Positions 43,814 through 51,709 of a DNA stretch of 64,000 nt are shown here, in pieces; the first letter of the stretch is position 1, and every line of letters starts with the position of its first letter. The position numbers were made by a program, and so were the translations under genes. Where the stretch lies: NCBI RefSeq assembly GCF_002067135.1, contig NZ_CP020105.1:2294001-2358000 (forward strand), given 5' to 3'. Source of the stretch: Spirosoma rigui (lineage in GTDB: Bacteria > Bacteroidota > Bacteroidia > Cytophagales > Spirosomataceae). The notes beneath the pieces are model-generated. The model did not search any database. It had not been told where the DNA came from and was given only the letters and a program-made list of their open reading frames with translations.

Positions 43814-44836
43814 TCAGCGGCTGAAACTCAGATCTGCTACGATAGCCCGGTGGTCGGAACCGGGATGGTCGAGGGTCTGGAAATGAAACGGACGGAAGCC
43901 CTGGTTGGTGAAGATGTGATCGATAGGAATCATCATAGGCGGTATAAACCGGGGCCAGGTTGGCTGCAGGAGCGACCGCCTGGCAGCGGACAGTGTACCC
44001 GCGCCGGCGGGAACCGACCGGAAGATCGCTTTGTAGACAGGCGAGAAAATGCTGATGTTGAAATCGCCCAGTAATACGGTTGGCAGGGGCTGTGTCCGGG
44101 TCTTTTGGGCTGCGTATGCCAGTTGATCGTTGCGTTCGCGGAACCAGGACGGAAACACGGGCGTCCGCGGGTGTACCGTTACCAATCCTATTGCCCGTCC
44201 CCGAACCTGGGTCGTCAGCGCAATAATTCGTTTCGTCTCGGCCAGTGGTTTGTCAATCGATATGGGAGTCCGGCTGCCTACCAGCACCCAGCAGGGGCCT
44301 TTTGACCAGCAGGCAAACCAGTAGGGGAACTCGTTGCCCAGCTGTCGGGTAACGAGCCGGATACTGGCGGGTGTCATTTCCTGAAGAACGTATAGATCGG
44401 GCCGTTGGCTGCGAACCAGGTTAAGGGTCGGGGCGTAGTCACTGCGGCTGTAAAGCACGTTGGCCTGTACAACCCGCACATCGCGGACCAGGGCGGAATC
44501 GGCGGACGGATCATTATGGGGAAGCCAGTTGGTGTCAGACGAAAACGTGCCCAGCCCAATGATCAGCATTGGCGCGATGGTGAGGGGAGCCCGGCCCCGT
44601 TTGCCCCAGACGAGCCGGCTGACCAGCCCGGCAACTACCAGCAGGACCGATAGAACGTAGTACTGCAGCTGAAAATGGGTGAACAGTTCAAAGAAATAGA
44701 ACCGCCCCAGCAGCGCGCCCAGTAACCAGCTTATGGCGACGGCAACGGCTAGAAGGTTGAGCCAGTGACCAGCGTGTTGGGGTCTTAATGGATGCCAGCG
44801 TTTCGATGGCGTTGGCGAAGAAGGCGTAGTAATCAT
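43814..44836 (-). CDS. membrane-anchored endonuclease/exonuclease/phosphatase family protein (second copy)
   Basis: 340 residues. Three transmembrane segments in the first 110 residues (LLAVAVAISWLLGALLG, YVLSVLLVVAGLVSRLVWG, LTIAPMLIIGLGTF) precede an EEP domain: VRVVQANVLYSRSD, RPDLYVLQEMTPA, VTVHPRTPVFP, PTVLLGDFNISIFSP, IPIDHIFTN and HPGSDHRAIVADLSF. Same architecture as 7419-8501, distant sequence. ATG at 44836 (MITTPSSPTPSKRW) is chosen; the frame extends 33 codons further without a typical leader. Confidence 0.87.
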   Translation of the reverse strand: MITTPSSPTPSKRWHPLRPQHAGHWLNLLAVAVAISWLLGALLGRFYFFELFTHFQLQYYVLSVLLVVAGLVSRLVWGKRGRAPLTIAPMLIIGLGTFSSDTNWLPHNDPSADSALVRDVRVVQANVLYSRSDYAPTLNLVRSQRPDLYVLQEMTPASIRLVTRQLGNEFPYWFACWSKGPCWVLVGSRTPISIDKPLAETKRIIALTTQVRGRAIGLVTVHPRTPVFPSWFRERNDQLAYAAQKTRTQPLPTVLLGDFNISIFSPVYKAIFRSVPAGAGTLSAARRSLLQPTWPRFIPPMMIPIDHIFTNQGFRPFHFQTLDHPGSDHRAIVADLSFSR

Positions 44837-45052
44837 GATTCGACAGTCAAACAGTTCGATCAGCCGATTAGAATGGGTTGCCGACCTGCTTTCCCGTAAA
44901 GAAACAATCCATTTGGACACCGCAGGCCACCCCATGCAATTTAGTACGCCGAAACAACGGTAGTTGCCGTGTTTCTTATCGACTCGTTTGCTGGCCGCCT
45001 GCTGTTACCCGCTTTTGCTGACTGTACCATCTGCTTCTCTATTTTTTTTACT

Positions 45053-46024
45053 ATGATCAATCTGAAACGTCCCTTGCTCTGTGGACTGGGTCTCGTTGGG
45101 AGTCTGGCCGTGCACGCTCAGACCTGGCAACCCGTTACGACCCAGAATAGCTGCGCCACCCGGCACGAGAATGCCGCTACACTCATCGGCGATAGTCTGT
45201 ACGCTGTGGGAGGCCGGGGCATGAAGCCGCTGGAAGCTCTTAACCTAAAAACGCTGGTCTGGCAGGCGCACCCCGCGCCACCCGTTGAGATGAACCACTT
45301 TCAGGCCATCACCTACAACGGTGAACTGTACGTGATTGGCGCTTTTCAGGGCAAATATCCGCACGAAACGCCCATTCCCAATATCTATATCTATAACCCG
45401 AAGCAGGGCCAGTGGCGGATAGGGCCGGAGATTCCGATAGAGCGACTACGGGGTTCGGCGGGCGTTGTCGTTTACAAAAATAAGATCTACGTAGCCTGTG
45501 GCATTATCGACGGGCATTACGATGGCCATGTCGCCTGGTTCGACGAGTACGACCCCATAACGAACACCTGGAAACGCCTGCCCGACGCGCCCCGCACCCG
45601 CGACCATATAACGGCTGCTGTCGTAGGCGACAGACTGTACCTGGCGGGTGGTCGCAACTCGACGGCCCGGATCAACAAAGTACTGGAAACGACCATTGCT
45701 GAAGTGGATATGTACGACTTCAAAACTGGACGGTGGCAAACCCTGCCTGCTACGTCAAACATTCCAACCCAGCGGGCGGGCGCTACGGCCGTCACGCAGG
45801 GCGGTAAGGTCTGGATCATTGGGGGCGAAACGGTGCAGCTGCTGGCGCATAACGAAGCCGAAGCCCTCGACCCCAAAACGAATACCTGGACGACCGGGCC
45901 ACGGTTGCAACAGGGGCGGCATGGAACGCAGGCAGTCGTTCACGATGGTAAAATTTATATCGTGGCCGGATCGGCCAACCACGGTGGCGGACCGGAACTG
46001 AATACGGTAGAAGTGTTAAAGTAA
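45053..46024 (+). CDS. secreted Kelch-repeat protein
   Basis: 323 residues with a signal peptide (cleavage near residue 22, AVHAQ). Kelch blades are visible: ENAATLIGDSLYAVGGRG, GELYVIGAFQG, IYVACGIIDGH, DRLYLAGGRNS, KVWIIGGETVQ and GKIYIVAGSANHGGG, each with the GG or G-G pair and W/Y residues. It forms a six-bladed propeller in the periplasm or on the surface. The ligand is unknown. Neighbour of the DUF1080 protein. Confidence 0.88.
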   Translation: MINLKRPLLCGLGLVGSLAVHAQTWQPVTTQNSCATRHENAATLIGDSLYAVGGRGMKPLEALNLKTLVWQAHPAPPVEMNHFQAITYNGELYVIGAFQGKYPHETPIPNIYIYNPKQGQWRIGPEIPIERLRGSAGVVVYKNKIYVACGIIDGHYDGHVAWFDEYDPITNTWKRLPDAPRTRDHITAAVVGDRLYLAGGRNSTARINKVLETTIAEVDMYDFKTGRWQTLPATSNIPTQRAGATAVTQGGKVWIIGGETVQLLAHNEAEALDPKTNTWTTGPRLQQGRHGTQAVVHDGKIYIVAGSANHGGGPELNTVEVLK

Positions 46025-46031
46025 GTAAAGC

Positions 46032-46061
46032 CAGCGGGCCCGGTAGCTACCGGGCCCGCTG
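46032..46061. terminator. 30-bp perfect palindrome between convergent genes
   Basis: CAGCGGGCCCGGTAG followed directly by its reverse complement (46032-46061), without spacer. As RNA it would fold with an AGCT loop. It lies between the Kelch and DUF1080 stops. Confidence 0.7.
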
Positions 46062-46073
46062 CGTTAAATTCGT

Positions 46074-46802
46074 TTATAACCGGCGAAACTTGATGTTTCG
46101 AAACCAGACGGGGCTTCCCCAGTCCTGCAGCCCTATCCGGCCGTTGAACTGACCTTTGCTGATGGGGGCGTCTTTTAGTTTACTGCCCGCCACACGCTGT
46201 TTCCAGTCGGCGCTATTGAGGTCATGTTCGTGGATGGTAAACCCGTTCATGGTGATGAGAAGCTTATTCTTCTTCAGCTGCACAACAACCTGATTCCACG
46301 AACCAACGGGGTTTAGCTCCCGAACCCGGGCGTTGGCAACACTGAAGAAATCGCCCGCACGGTGCTTGTTTTCGCTGGCCCCCTCATAAATGGCATCGTC
46401 CAGCACCTGAAGTTCAAGGCCCGTGTCGTAGATGTTTTTATTGGCGGGGCTCTCCTGCACGAAGAAAAAGATGCCGCTATTGGTGAGCCGGTCGACCTTC
46501 CAGTCGGCTTTGAACTCGAAATCGCCGGAGAATGCGGCATCGGTGACCAGGTCGCCCCCGTTCACGGCCTTGTTACCCGCCCGGTTGGGAACGCTCAAAT
46601 GCAGCGCCCCCTGCTCAACGCGCCAAGCCGACCCTACGCCTTTGCCGCCGTAGGTGTGCCACCCCGATACATCCCGCCCGTTGAAAAGTAGTGACCAGCC
46701 GTCTTTCTTTTCCTGCGCGGAAAGGCTATTGAGGGGTTGAGCCTGCGCCGACAGACCAGAAAAAACGGCGAGTACCAGAAGAGAAACAAAGCGAAGCAAC
46801 AT
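46074..46802 (-). CDS. DUF1080 (3-keto-disaccharide hydrolase-like) protein
   Basis: 242 residues with a signal peptide (cleavage near residue 21, AQAQ). WSLLFNGRDVSGWHTYGGKG, FSGDFEFKADWKVDRLTNSG, IFFFVQESP, TGLELQVLDDAIYEGA and NGRIGLQDWGSPVWFRNIKF are characteristic of PF06439. Family members act on 3-keto glycosides after oxidation by secreted dehydrogenases. No such dehydrogenase is in the window, although the exported isomerases may belong to the same route (inference). Confidence 0.92.
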   Translation of the reverse strand: MLLRFVSLLVLAVFSGLSAQAQPLNSLSAQEKKDGWSLLFNGRDVSGWHTYGGKGVGSAWRVEQGALHLSVPNRAGNKAVNGGDLVTDAAFSGDFEFKADWKVDRLTNSGIFFFVQESPANKNIYDTGLELQVLDDAIYEGASENKHRAGDFFSVANARVRELNPVGSWNQVVVQLKKNKLLITMNGFTIHEHDLNSADWKQRVAGSKLKDAPISKGQFNGRIGLQDWGSPVWFRNIKFRRL

Positions 46803-46973
46803 AAAGAAAGTGGCTGATTAGCCGGAAAAGACAAAAGAAGGGGCCGCGCTACTGTCTGTCTCCGAAAATGGCTACCGGTAGGACCGTACGCCAACGCAAG
46901 GGAAACACGGCCGATGGTATACCCCTAAACGTCGTTCCGTTCGGGAGCGGTATGTCTGACAAGGGGCACCGAC

Positions 46974-46998
46974 AAAAAGAAACCGGCCGGGGCCGGTT
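46974..46998 (-). terminator. terminator of the 142-residue protein gene
   Basis: AACCGGCC-GG-GGCCGGTT (46981-46998), followed on the minus strand by TCTTTTTG. The rest of the 46803-47028 gap shows no gene. Confidence 0.7.
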
Positions 46999-47028
46999 CA
47001 GAAGATACATTCAGGATGTAAACAGGGG

Positions 47029-47457
47029 CTATCGACGAAACTGCGTCTGCGAAGCGGTCGGTGCACTGCCAATGATGGCCTTCACCAGCGGAGCCAGGGC
47101 CTTGGGCGCACTGGGGTGGTCGTAGGTGACCGACTCGTAGGTTTGGGAAGCCGTGGTGACGCTGACATGCGCCATGAGGGCTGCATCGACCGACGAACGC
47201 GATACGTCGGCGGGGAGAGATGCCATCTGCGCGAGTTCAACGGGTTTCAGGGCTGCCAGAATTGATTTCCAGCGCGCGGGCTTTGTTGCCTGCTGGTGAT
47301 GTTTGCCATTAACATCAATCAGGGTTTGTTTGGGCGTTACGCGGATGGACTTATGAACACCCCGCGTCTGGAGGGTTAACTCGACCGATTGAACAGGCTC
47401 CTGAGCCGTGGTCAGTGTCATCAGGGCGCTTACTAGTAACGTGAGTAGTGATATCAT
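47029..47457 (-). CDS. hypothetical secreted protein, 142 aa
   Basis: Signal peptide of about 19 residues (LLTLLVSALMTLTTAQE), then a small soluble domain: SVELTLQTRGVHKSIRVTPK, a helix SILAALKPVELAQMASLPAD and VTTASQTYESVTYDHPSAPK. No known domain. Its ATG lies 2 nt after the T-run of the terminator of the upstream M43 protease gene. An in-frame extension upstream would run through that hairpin and is unlikely. Confidence 0.7.
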   Translation of the reverse strand: MISLLTLLVSALMTLTTAQEPVQSVELTLQTRGVHKSIRVTPKQTLIDVNGKHHQQATKPARWKSILAALKPVELAQMASLPADVSRSSVDAALMAHVSVTTASQTYESVTYDHPSAPKALAPLVKAIIGSAPTASQTQFRR

Positions 47458-47459
47458 CG

Positions 47460-47487
47460 AAAAAAAAGGCCCTCCCGGTGGGGAGGG
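47460..47487 (-). terminator. terminator of the M43 protease gene, touching the next start codon
   Basis: GCCCTCCC-GGTG-GGGAGGGC (47468-47487) with the minus-strand T-run at 47460-47466. The ATG of the next gene ends its own leader 2 nt later (47457). Confidence 0.88.
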
Positions 47488-47498
47488 CGCGGTATAAA

Positions 47499-48500
47499 TT
47501 AGAGCGTAGACGCAAAACTCTGGCGGGCACCGCCGGCGGCAAAGATAGCCTGCGAACGACTTTTCTGGCCGTTGGTGAACATATACATGCAGGCGTCGTT
47601 GGTATAGTCCATGTAGTTCATGAACAAATCGCCGTTGGGACCGTTCGAGCAAGTTACGTGCGGGAACGATGGGCAGCCGTAGTTGGCCGTCTGTTGGGTA
47701 GGTGTATCGGCTACCTGATCATTGCCGCAGCTGGCATCGCCCCAGATATGACGCAGGTTCAGCCAGTGACCAATTTCGTGGGTTGCCGTGCGGCCTTTGT
47801 CGTAAGGGGCAGCTACGTAGCCCGTGTTACCGAAGTACTGGGGTCCGATAACGACACCATCCGTTGCCGCCGATCCGCCGGGAAACTGTGCATAGCCCAG
47901 GATACCGCCACCAATGTTGCACACCCAGATGTTCAGGAACTTGCTCGGATCTACCGGGTCAATGCCTCCTTTTTTCGCGCTCTTCATGGCGTCGCGCGTA
48001 CCCCATGACGTTTTATTGGACTGCTTGCGATCAACACTGCTCAGCGTGAACTTGATGTCCATGTTGGCCGCCAAACCGGCGAATGCGCCTGGTAACAGGG
48101 TACGATCGGCATTGGTGTTGCTGAAGTCCTTGTTCAGCACATCAATTTGTGACTGGATCTGCGCCTGGCTGATGTTTTCCTGCGCGGTGTTGTACAATAC
48201 GTGAACGACTACCGGAATCGTAACTGTCAACGACGTAACCGCCGACGGCTGAATAGCCAGGTTATCGACGTACTTTTTGGTGAAGGCTTCTACCTCTTCA
48301 TATTTTTTTGCCTGACCGGGGTTGTCTTTGATCTGCTGGTCGCGCACTTCCATCGTTGCGCAGGCACGGATGGGCGCATCGTCGCGGGCCGCACCGGTGG
48401 GGTTCAGGGCCGAACTGGCTGATTCAACGTTTGGGTCCAGGCAGGAAGAAACCGCAAAAACAGCGGCAACAAACAAAGCGGGTACGGTAATTCTTTTCAT
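47499..48500 (-). CDS. M43-family (pappalysin-like) zinc metalloprotease lipoprotein
   Basis: 333 residues with a lipobox (VSSCLDP). A propeptide-like helical region precedes VVVHVLYNTAQENISQAQIQ. The zinc site TATHEIGHWLNLRHIWGD has the full HExxHxxGxxH motif, followed by DTPTQQTANYGCPSFPH and the Met-turn LFMNYMDYTNDACMYMF. It is a secreted or surface endopeptidase. Divergent from the propeller lipoprotein gene at 48656. Confidence 0.93.
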   Translation of the reverse strand: MKRITVPALFVAAVFAVSSCLDPNVESASSALNPTGAARDDAPIRACATMEVRDQQIKDNPGQAKKYEEVEAFTKKYVDNLAIQPSAVTSLTVTIPVVVHVLYNTAQENISQAQIQSQIDVLNKDFSNTNADRTLLPGAFAGLAANMDIKFTLSSVDRKQSNKTSWGTRDAMKSAKKGGIDPVDPSKFLNIWVCNIGGGILGYAQFPGGSAATDGVVIGPQYFGNTGYVAAPYDKGRTATHEIGHWLNLRHIWGDASCGNDQVADTPTQQTANYGCPSFPHVTCSNGPNGDLFMNYMDYTNDACMYMFTNGQKSRSQAIFAAGGARQSFASTL

Positions 48501-48538
48501 GCTGTTGGTTTAAGTTGGATATTGCACTTGGTTTTTTC

Positions 48539-48546
48539 CAAATATA
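48539..48546 (-). promoter_or_regulatory. Bacteroidetes -7 element of the M43 gene
   Basis: TATATTTG on the minus strand, 38 nt upstream of the ATG at 48500, in an A/T-rich divergent region. A -33 TTG is not evident. Confidence 0.4.
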
Positions 48547-48655
48547 TAAAAAATAAGTTCACGAGTTATTTTATTCTGCTGGACGTATCAGTGGGAGTAT
48601 AATATCCTGTCGTTGGGGCGGTATAGCCTTCTTCATATTACCTTTATTCATATAT

Positions 48656-49495
48656 ATGAAACATTTGCTGGTTGCTTTTGCCCTATTATTGGCGGGCTGC
48701 GGGCCATCGTCGACTAAGACGGGACAACAGCCTGACGCCGAAACCCTCGATGCTCCCTTCACCCTGCCGTATACGCTCAGCGCGCCAGCCGAGAACGTGA
48801 CGCTGCCCAAAGAGCTAAAGGAAATTTCGGGATTGACCTATTACAAAGACGATAAGCTGCTGTGTGTGCAGGATGAGGAGGCCGTCGTGTACGTCTACGA
48901 TACCAAAAAGAAGAAAGTCGTGCAGGACTTCGGCTTTGGCGGCTATGGTGATTTTGAAGGCATCGAATACGTCAACGATGAAGTCTACGTACTGGAGAGC
49001 AACGGGAATCTGTTCCGGTTTAAACCTGAGTCAACCCAGATTGGACGCACGCAAATGGGCCTGCCCGCCAAGACCGAAGTGGAGGGATTAGGCTACGATC
49101 CTAAAACGAAACGGCTGTTGATCGCGGTCAAGAAAGGGGGAGGGCCGTCGAGCGACAAAGCCGTTTATTCGTTCGATCTGCGAAACAAAGCCGTTTTCAA
49201 AGACATGAGCCTGAACGATGACCAGCTAAAAGGAGCGGGTATTAACCCGAAGGACTACAAGCCGTCGGGCATTGCCGTACATCCGATCACGGGCGAATGG
49301 TACATATTGACATCGGTGGGAAAGCGGTTGCTTATCACGAATCGACAGGCTAAAATAATCTATTCGGAACCGCTCGACCCGAACCTGTTCCGTCAGCCGG
49401 AAGGCATCTGCTTCGCGCCCAACGGTGATCTTTATATTGCCAGCGAAGGGGATGGCAAGAAGGGATATATTCTGACGTTTCCCTACAAAAAATAA
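48656..49495 (+). CDS. SdiA-regulated-type beta-propeller lipoprotein
   Basis: 279 residues, lipobox LLAGCGPS. The propeller part shows LKEISGLTYYKDDKLLCVQD, FGGYGDFEGIEYVNDEVYVL, TEVEGLGYDPKTKRLLIAVK, KPSGIAVHPITGEWYILTS and LFRQPEGICFAPNGDLYIAS. The EISGL and EGI motifs match the SdiA-regulated domain family. Function unknown; probably outer-membrane anchored. Confidence 0.85.
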   Translation: MKHLLVAFALLLAGCGPSSTKTGQQPDAETLDAPFTLPYTLSAPAENVTLPKELKEISGLTYYKDDKLLCVQDEEAVVYVYDTKKKKVVQDFGFGGYGDFEGIEYVNDEVYVLESNGNLFRFKPESTQIGRTQMGLPAKTEVEGLGYDPKTKRLLIAVKKGGGPSSDKAVYSFDLRNKAVFKDMSLNDDQLKGAGINPKDYKPSGIAVHPITGEWYILTSVGKRLLITNRQAKIIYSEPLDPNLFRQPEGICFAPNGDLYIASEGDGKKGYILTFPYKK

Positions 49496-49496
49496 C

Positions 49497-49581
49497 CCTG
49501 TACCAACGTAGCGCGGCCTTTGGTTTATACAGTACAGAGTTGTGTGTGTATGAACCAAAGGCCGCGCTACGTTGGTACAGG
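49497..49581. terminator. 29-bp perfect inverted repeat between convergent genes
   Basis: Arms 49497-49525 and 49553-49581 are perfectly complementary with a 27-nt loop that itself has partial pairing. It begins 1 bp after the propeller gene's stop and ends 8 bp before the stop of the minus-strand gene. Confidence 0.75.
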
Positions 49582-49589
49582 TTCGTGAT

Positions 49590-49952
49590 CTAGCTGACCA
49601 GAAAATTCATGGCTTGTTTCAGGGTGCGTTCGTTGCCCGTTTCGGGGTCATTGTACGAGCGCTCGCCCACTTCAATATCGATCTGTTTGCCAATCAACTG
49701 CTTGGTATCCAGCTCGGCGCCTTCTTTCACATCGATACCGGCTTGCTCAAACAGACTTACGATACTGGACATACCCGCCTGCGACTGGTAGAACCGATGT
49801 GATACGTAGCCGTCTTCATTCTCAAAGCGGGCGGCAAAAAAGGGGATACCCTTATTCTCGCTCGATCCTTCCTGAATATCGGTGATGGTAACGGTCTGGT
49901 GGCCATCGGCCAGCAGGGGCTTTTCCTGTCCTTTTTCTACGGCAATTTTCAT
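49590..49952 (-). CDS. hypothetical protein, 120 aa, DUF669-like
   Basis: Soluble protein with GHQTVTITDIQEGSSENKGI, FFAARFENEDGYVSHRFY, MSSIVSLFEQAGIDV and LIGKQIDIEVGERSYNDPET. The layout (beta strands, a helix, then a G-K-x-x-x-I-EVG strand) resembles phage DUF669 proteins, which bind single-stranded DNA. The likeness is by pattern only. No phage genes are near. It could equally be an unrelated OB-fold. Confidence 0.55.
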   Translation of the reverse strand: MKIAVEKGQEKPLLADGHQTVTITDIQEGSSENKGIPFFAARFENEDGYVSHRFYQSQAGMSSIVSLFEQAGIDVKEGAELDTKQLIGKQIDIEVGERSYNDPETGNERTLKQAMNFLVS

Positions 49953-50150
49953 AACGTTGTGACTATGTTTTGTTTATATTATAAACTGATAATTTATGTC
50001 ATTGTTTTGCGCTAGTCACTAAAAAAAGACGTGTTTCCGGTAGTTGCCCAGCTGACTGCGTAACCACATAAATGACCGTATGCTCAAAGGTGGCGTTTTA
50101 CCTGTTTCCGTTTCTGAATGCCCATCGACTAAGCAGGTAACTCCGCAAGC

Positions 50151-50168
50151 GGATGGATGGATGGATGG
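50151..50168. repeat. GGAT tetranucleotide repeat in a 300-bp gap
   Basis: Four and a half GGAT units 85 bp upstream of the serine hydrolase ATG. The remainder of the interval 49953-50252 shows no gene and no clear promoter element. Slippage could change promoter spacing. Confidence 0.5.
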
Positions 50169-50252
50169 GACGAAGGGCTCACACGGGCGCTGTCAACCTT
50201 TCTGGAATTAATCCGCTGCGGGTCACCTCTAAACAGATTTGTTCAGCAACTC

Positions 50253-51494
50253 ATGAAACCTGTCATTTATTTTTTCCGCCACGCTGTTCTGCTCCTGGGC
50301 CTGATGATTGGCCTGCTCGCCTGCGATAAAACGGTTGAAGTAGGACCCAACGGAGCGACCCTCAACACCGACGATCTGGCCAAGGCCATTGCCAAACGGC
50401 TCGATGGTACATGCGTGGGGTATCAGTTCGTTATCTCGGTCAATGGCTCCCAAAAAAGTATATATGCCAATGGCGATGCCCGCCTGGCGCAGGATGGAAA
50501 TGCCCGGGCCATGTTCGTCAACGACAAGTTCAATATTGCCAGTTGCAGTAAAACCATTACAGCAGCTGCGATGCTCCGGGCGCTCAACGCCAAAAAGAAA
50601 AGCGTGGACGACGTCATTGATGCGTACCTGCCTGCTCACTGGTCACTGGGTACAGCCAAGTCCATTACCTTCAAACAACTGCTGACACATAGTGCAGGCT
50701 ACGCCGATAAATCGTACGGGTCTGACTATGCCAGCCTTAAAAAACTGGTAAGTGAGGGGCTGGTCGATGCGAAGAAACCAAGGGTTTATAACAACGCGAA
50801 CTTTGCCCTGATGCGCTTTCTGATCGCCACGCTGGCCGACTATCCCATTACCAAAATTCCGGTTAACGCGAGCAGTGAAGTACGCAAAGCAACCGAGGAT
50901 ATTCAGGCGCAGGAGTATGCCAGTGCCTACATCGACTACTGCCAGAAGTTTGTGCTGGGTGTATCAGGCAGCGGCATGAACACCATCGTCTGCAAACCGA
51001 CCGATACCAATCCGGGCTTGTGCTACCAGTTCCCTAAAGACAACGGCAAAGGGACTGACTTTGGCGATATGACCCTTACTAACGCCGAACGGGGCTGGAA
51101 CATGACCACGGTGCAGATGGCCGCTTTTATGAGTGCACTGCATTTTTCGGAGAAGATCATCCCGAAGAGTCTGTCGGATATGATGCGTACCGATCTGGCG
51201 GGTTATGATTTTCGGAGCGCTACGCCCAATAACATGGGCTACTACGCTAAGAACGGTGGTTACCCCGGTAAGTTTGCCGACAAGGCGAAAGACGGAGCAA
51301 ATTTTGGCAAAAACTACAACGCTGGCCAGCTCGAATCCTGGCTGATCGGCTTCGATAATAACGTTCAGATTTCGTTCATCGCTAATTCGCAGGTTTTCAT
51401 TGGTGCGAACAGCAAAGAGTATCCCAATGGAGAGAATGCGCTCAACTCCATTGTGGCGGCTTTCGACGAATGGTATAAAGCAGGGGCAAAATAA
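50253..51494 (+). CDS. serine hydrolase, beta-lactamase class C fold, lipoprotein
   Basis: 413 residues with a lipobox (GLLACDKT). FNIASCSKTITAAAMLRAL carries the S-x-x-K nucleophile (Ser near residue 95), FKQLLTHSAGY is conserved, and PRVYNNANFALMRFLI supplies the Y-x-N motif. The third motif (HxG or KTG) is not obvious. Such proteins include D-amino-peptidases and esterases as well as lactamases. An in-frame ATG at 50157 in the GGAT repeat is not favoured because the signal peptide starts at 50253. Confidence 0.85.
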   Translation: MKPVIYFFRHAVLLLGLMIGLLACDKTVEVGPNGATLNTDDLAKAIAKRLDGTCVGYQFVISVNGSQKSIYANGDARLAQDGNARAMFVNDKFNIASCSKTITAAAMLRALNAKKKSVDDVIDAYLPAHWSLGTAKSITFKQLLTHSAGYADKSYGSDYASLKKLVSEGLVDAKKPRVYNNANFALMRFLIATLADYPITKIPVNASSEVRKATEDIQAQEYASAYIDYCQKFVLGVSGSGMNTIVCKPTDTNPGLCYQFPKDNGKGTDFGDMTLTNAERGWNMTTVQMAAFMSALHFSEKIIPKSLSDMMRTDLAGYDFRSATPNNMGYYAKNGGYPGKFADKAKDGANFGKNYNAGQLESWLIGFDNNVQISFIANSQVFIGANSKEYPNGENALNSIVAAFDEWYKAGAK

Positions 51495-51503
51495 GGACAA
51501 CAC

Positions 51504-51546
51504 GAATCGTATGGATAAACGTGTGCAGCGCTGATCCATACGATTC
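51504..51546 (+). terminator. hairpin after the serine hydrolase
   Basis: GAATCGTATGGAT (51504-51516) and its exact complement (51534-51546), 17-nt loop, 10 bp after the stop; no T-run. Confidence 0.6.
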
Positions 51547-51672
51547 CCGCCTTTTCCGGAACCCTGATTGGCCACATCACCGACAAGTGTACCATACCGC
51601 CGGGAATCAACGCCGGACAAAACGCCGACCCGGGTACGATTCTATTACTAAAAAGGGCGGCTGTATACTAAC

Positions 51673-51707
51673 GCAGGAAGGCCGGGTTTGTAGCCCGGCC
51701 TTCCTGC
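51673..51707 (-). terminator. hairpin after the GH63-like gene
   Basis: GCAGGAAGGCCGGG (51673-51686) and its exact complement (51694-51707), 7-nt loop, 3 bp beyond the stop of the minus-strand gene. Confidence 0.7.
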
Positions 51708-51709
51708 AT

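Noticed and set aside
26844-46802. Polysaccharide utilisation locus
   Set aside because: No SusC/SusD pair or local regulator is present and gene directions are mixed.
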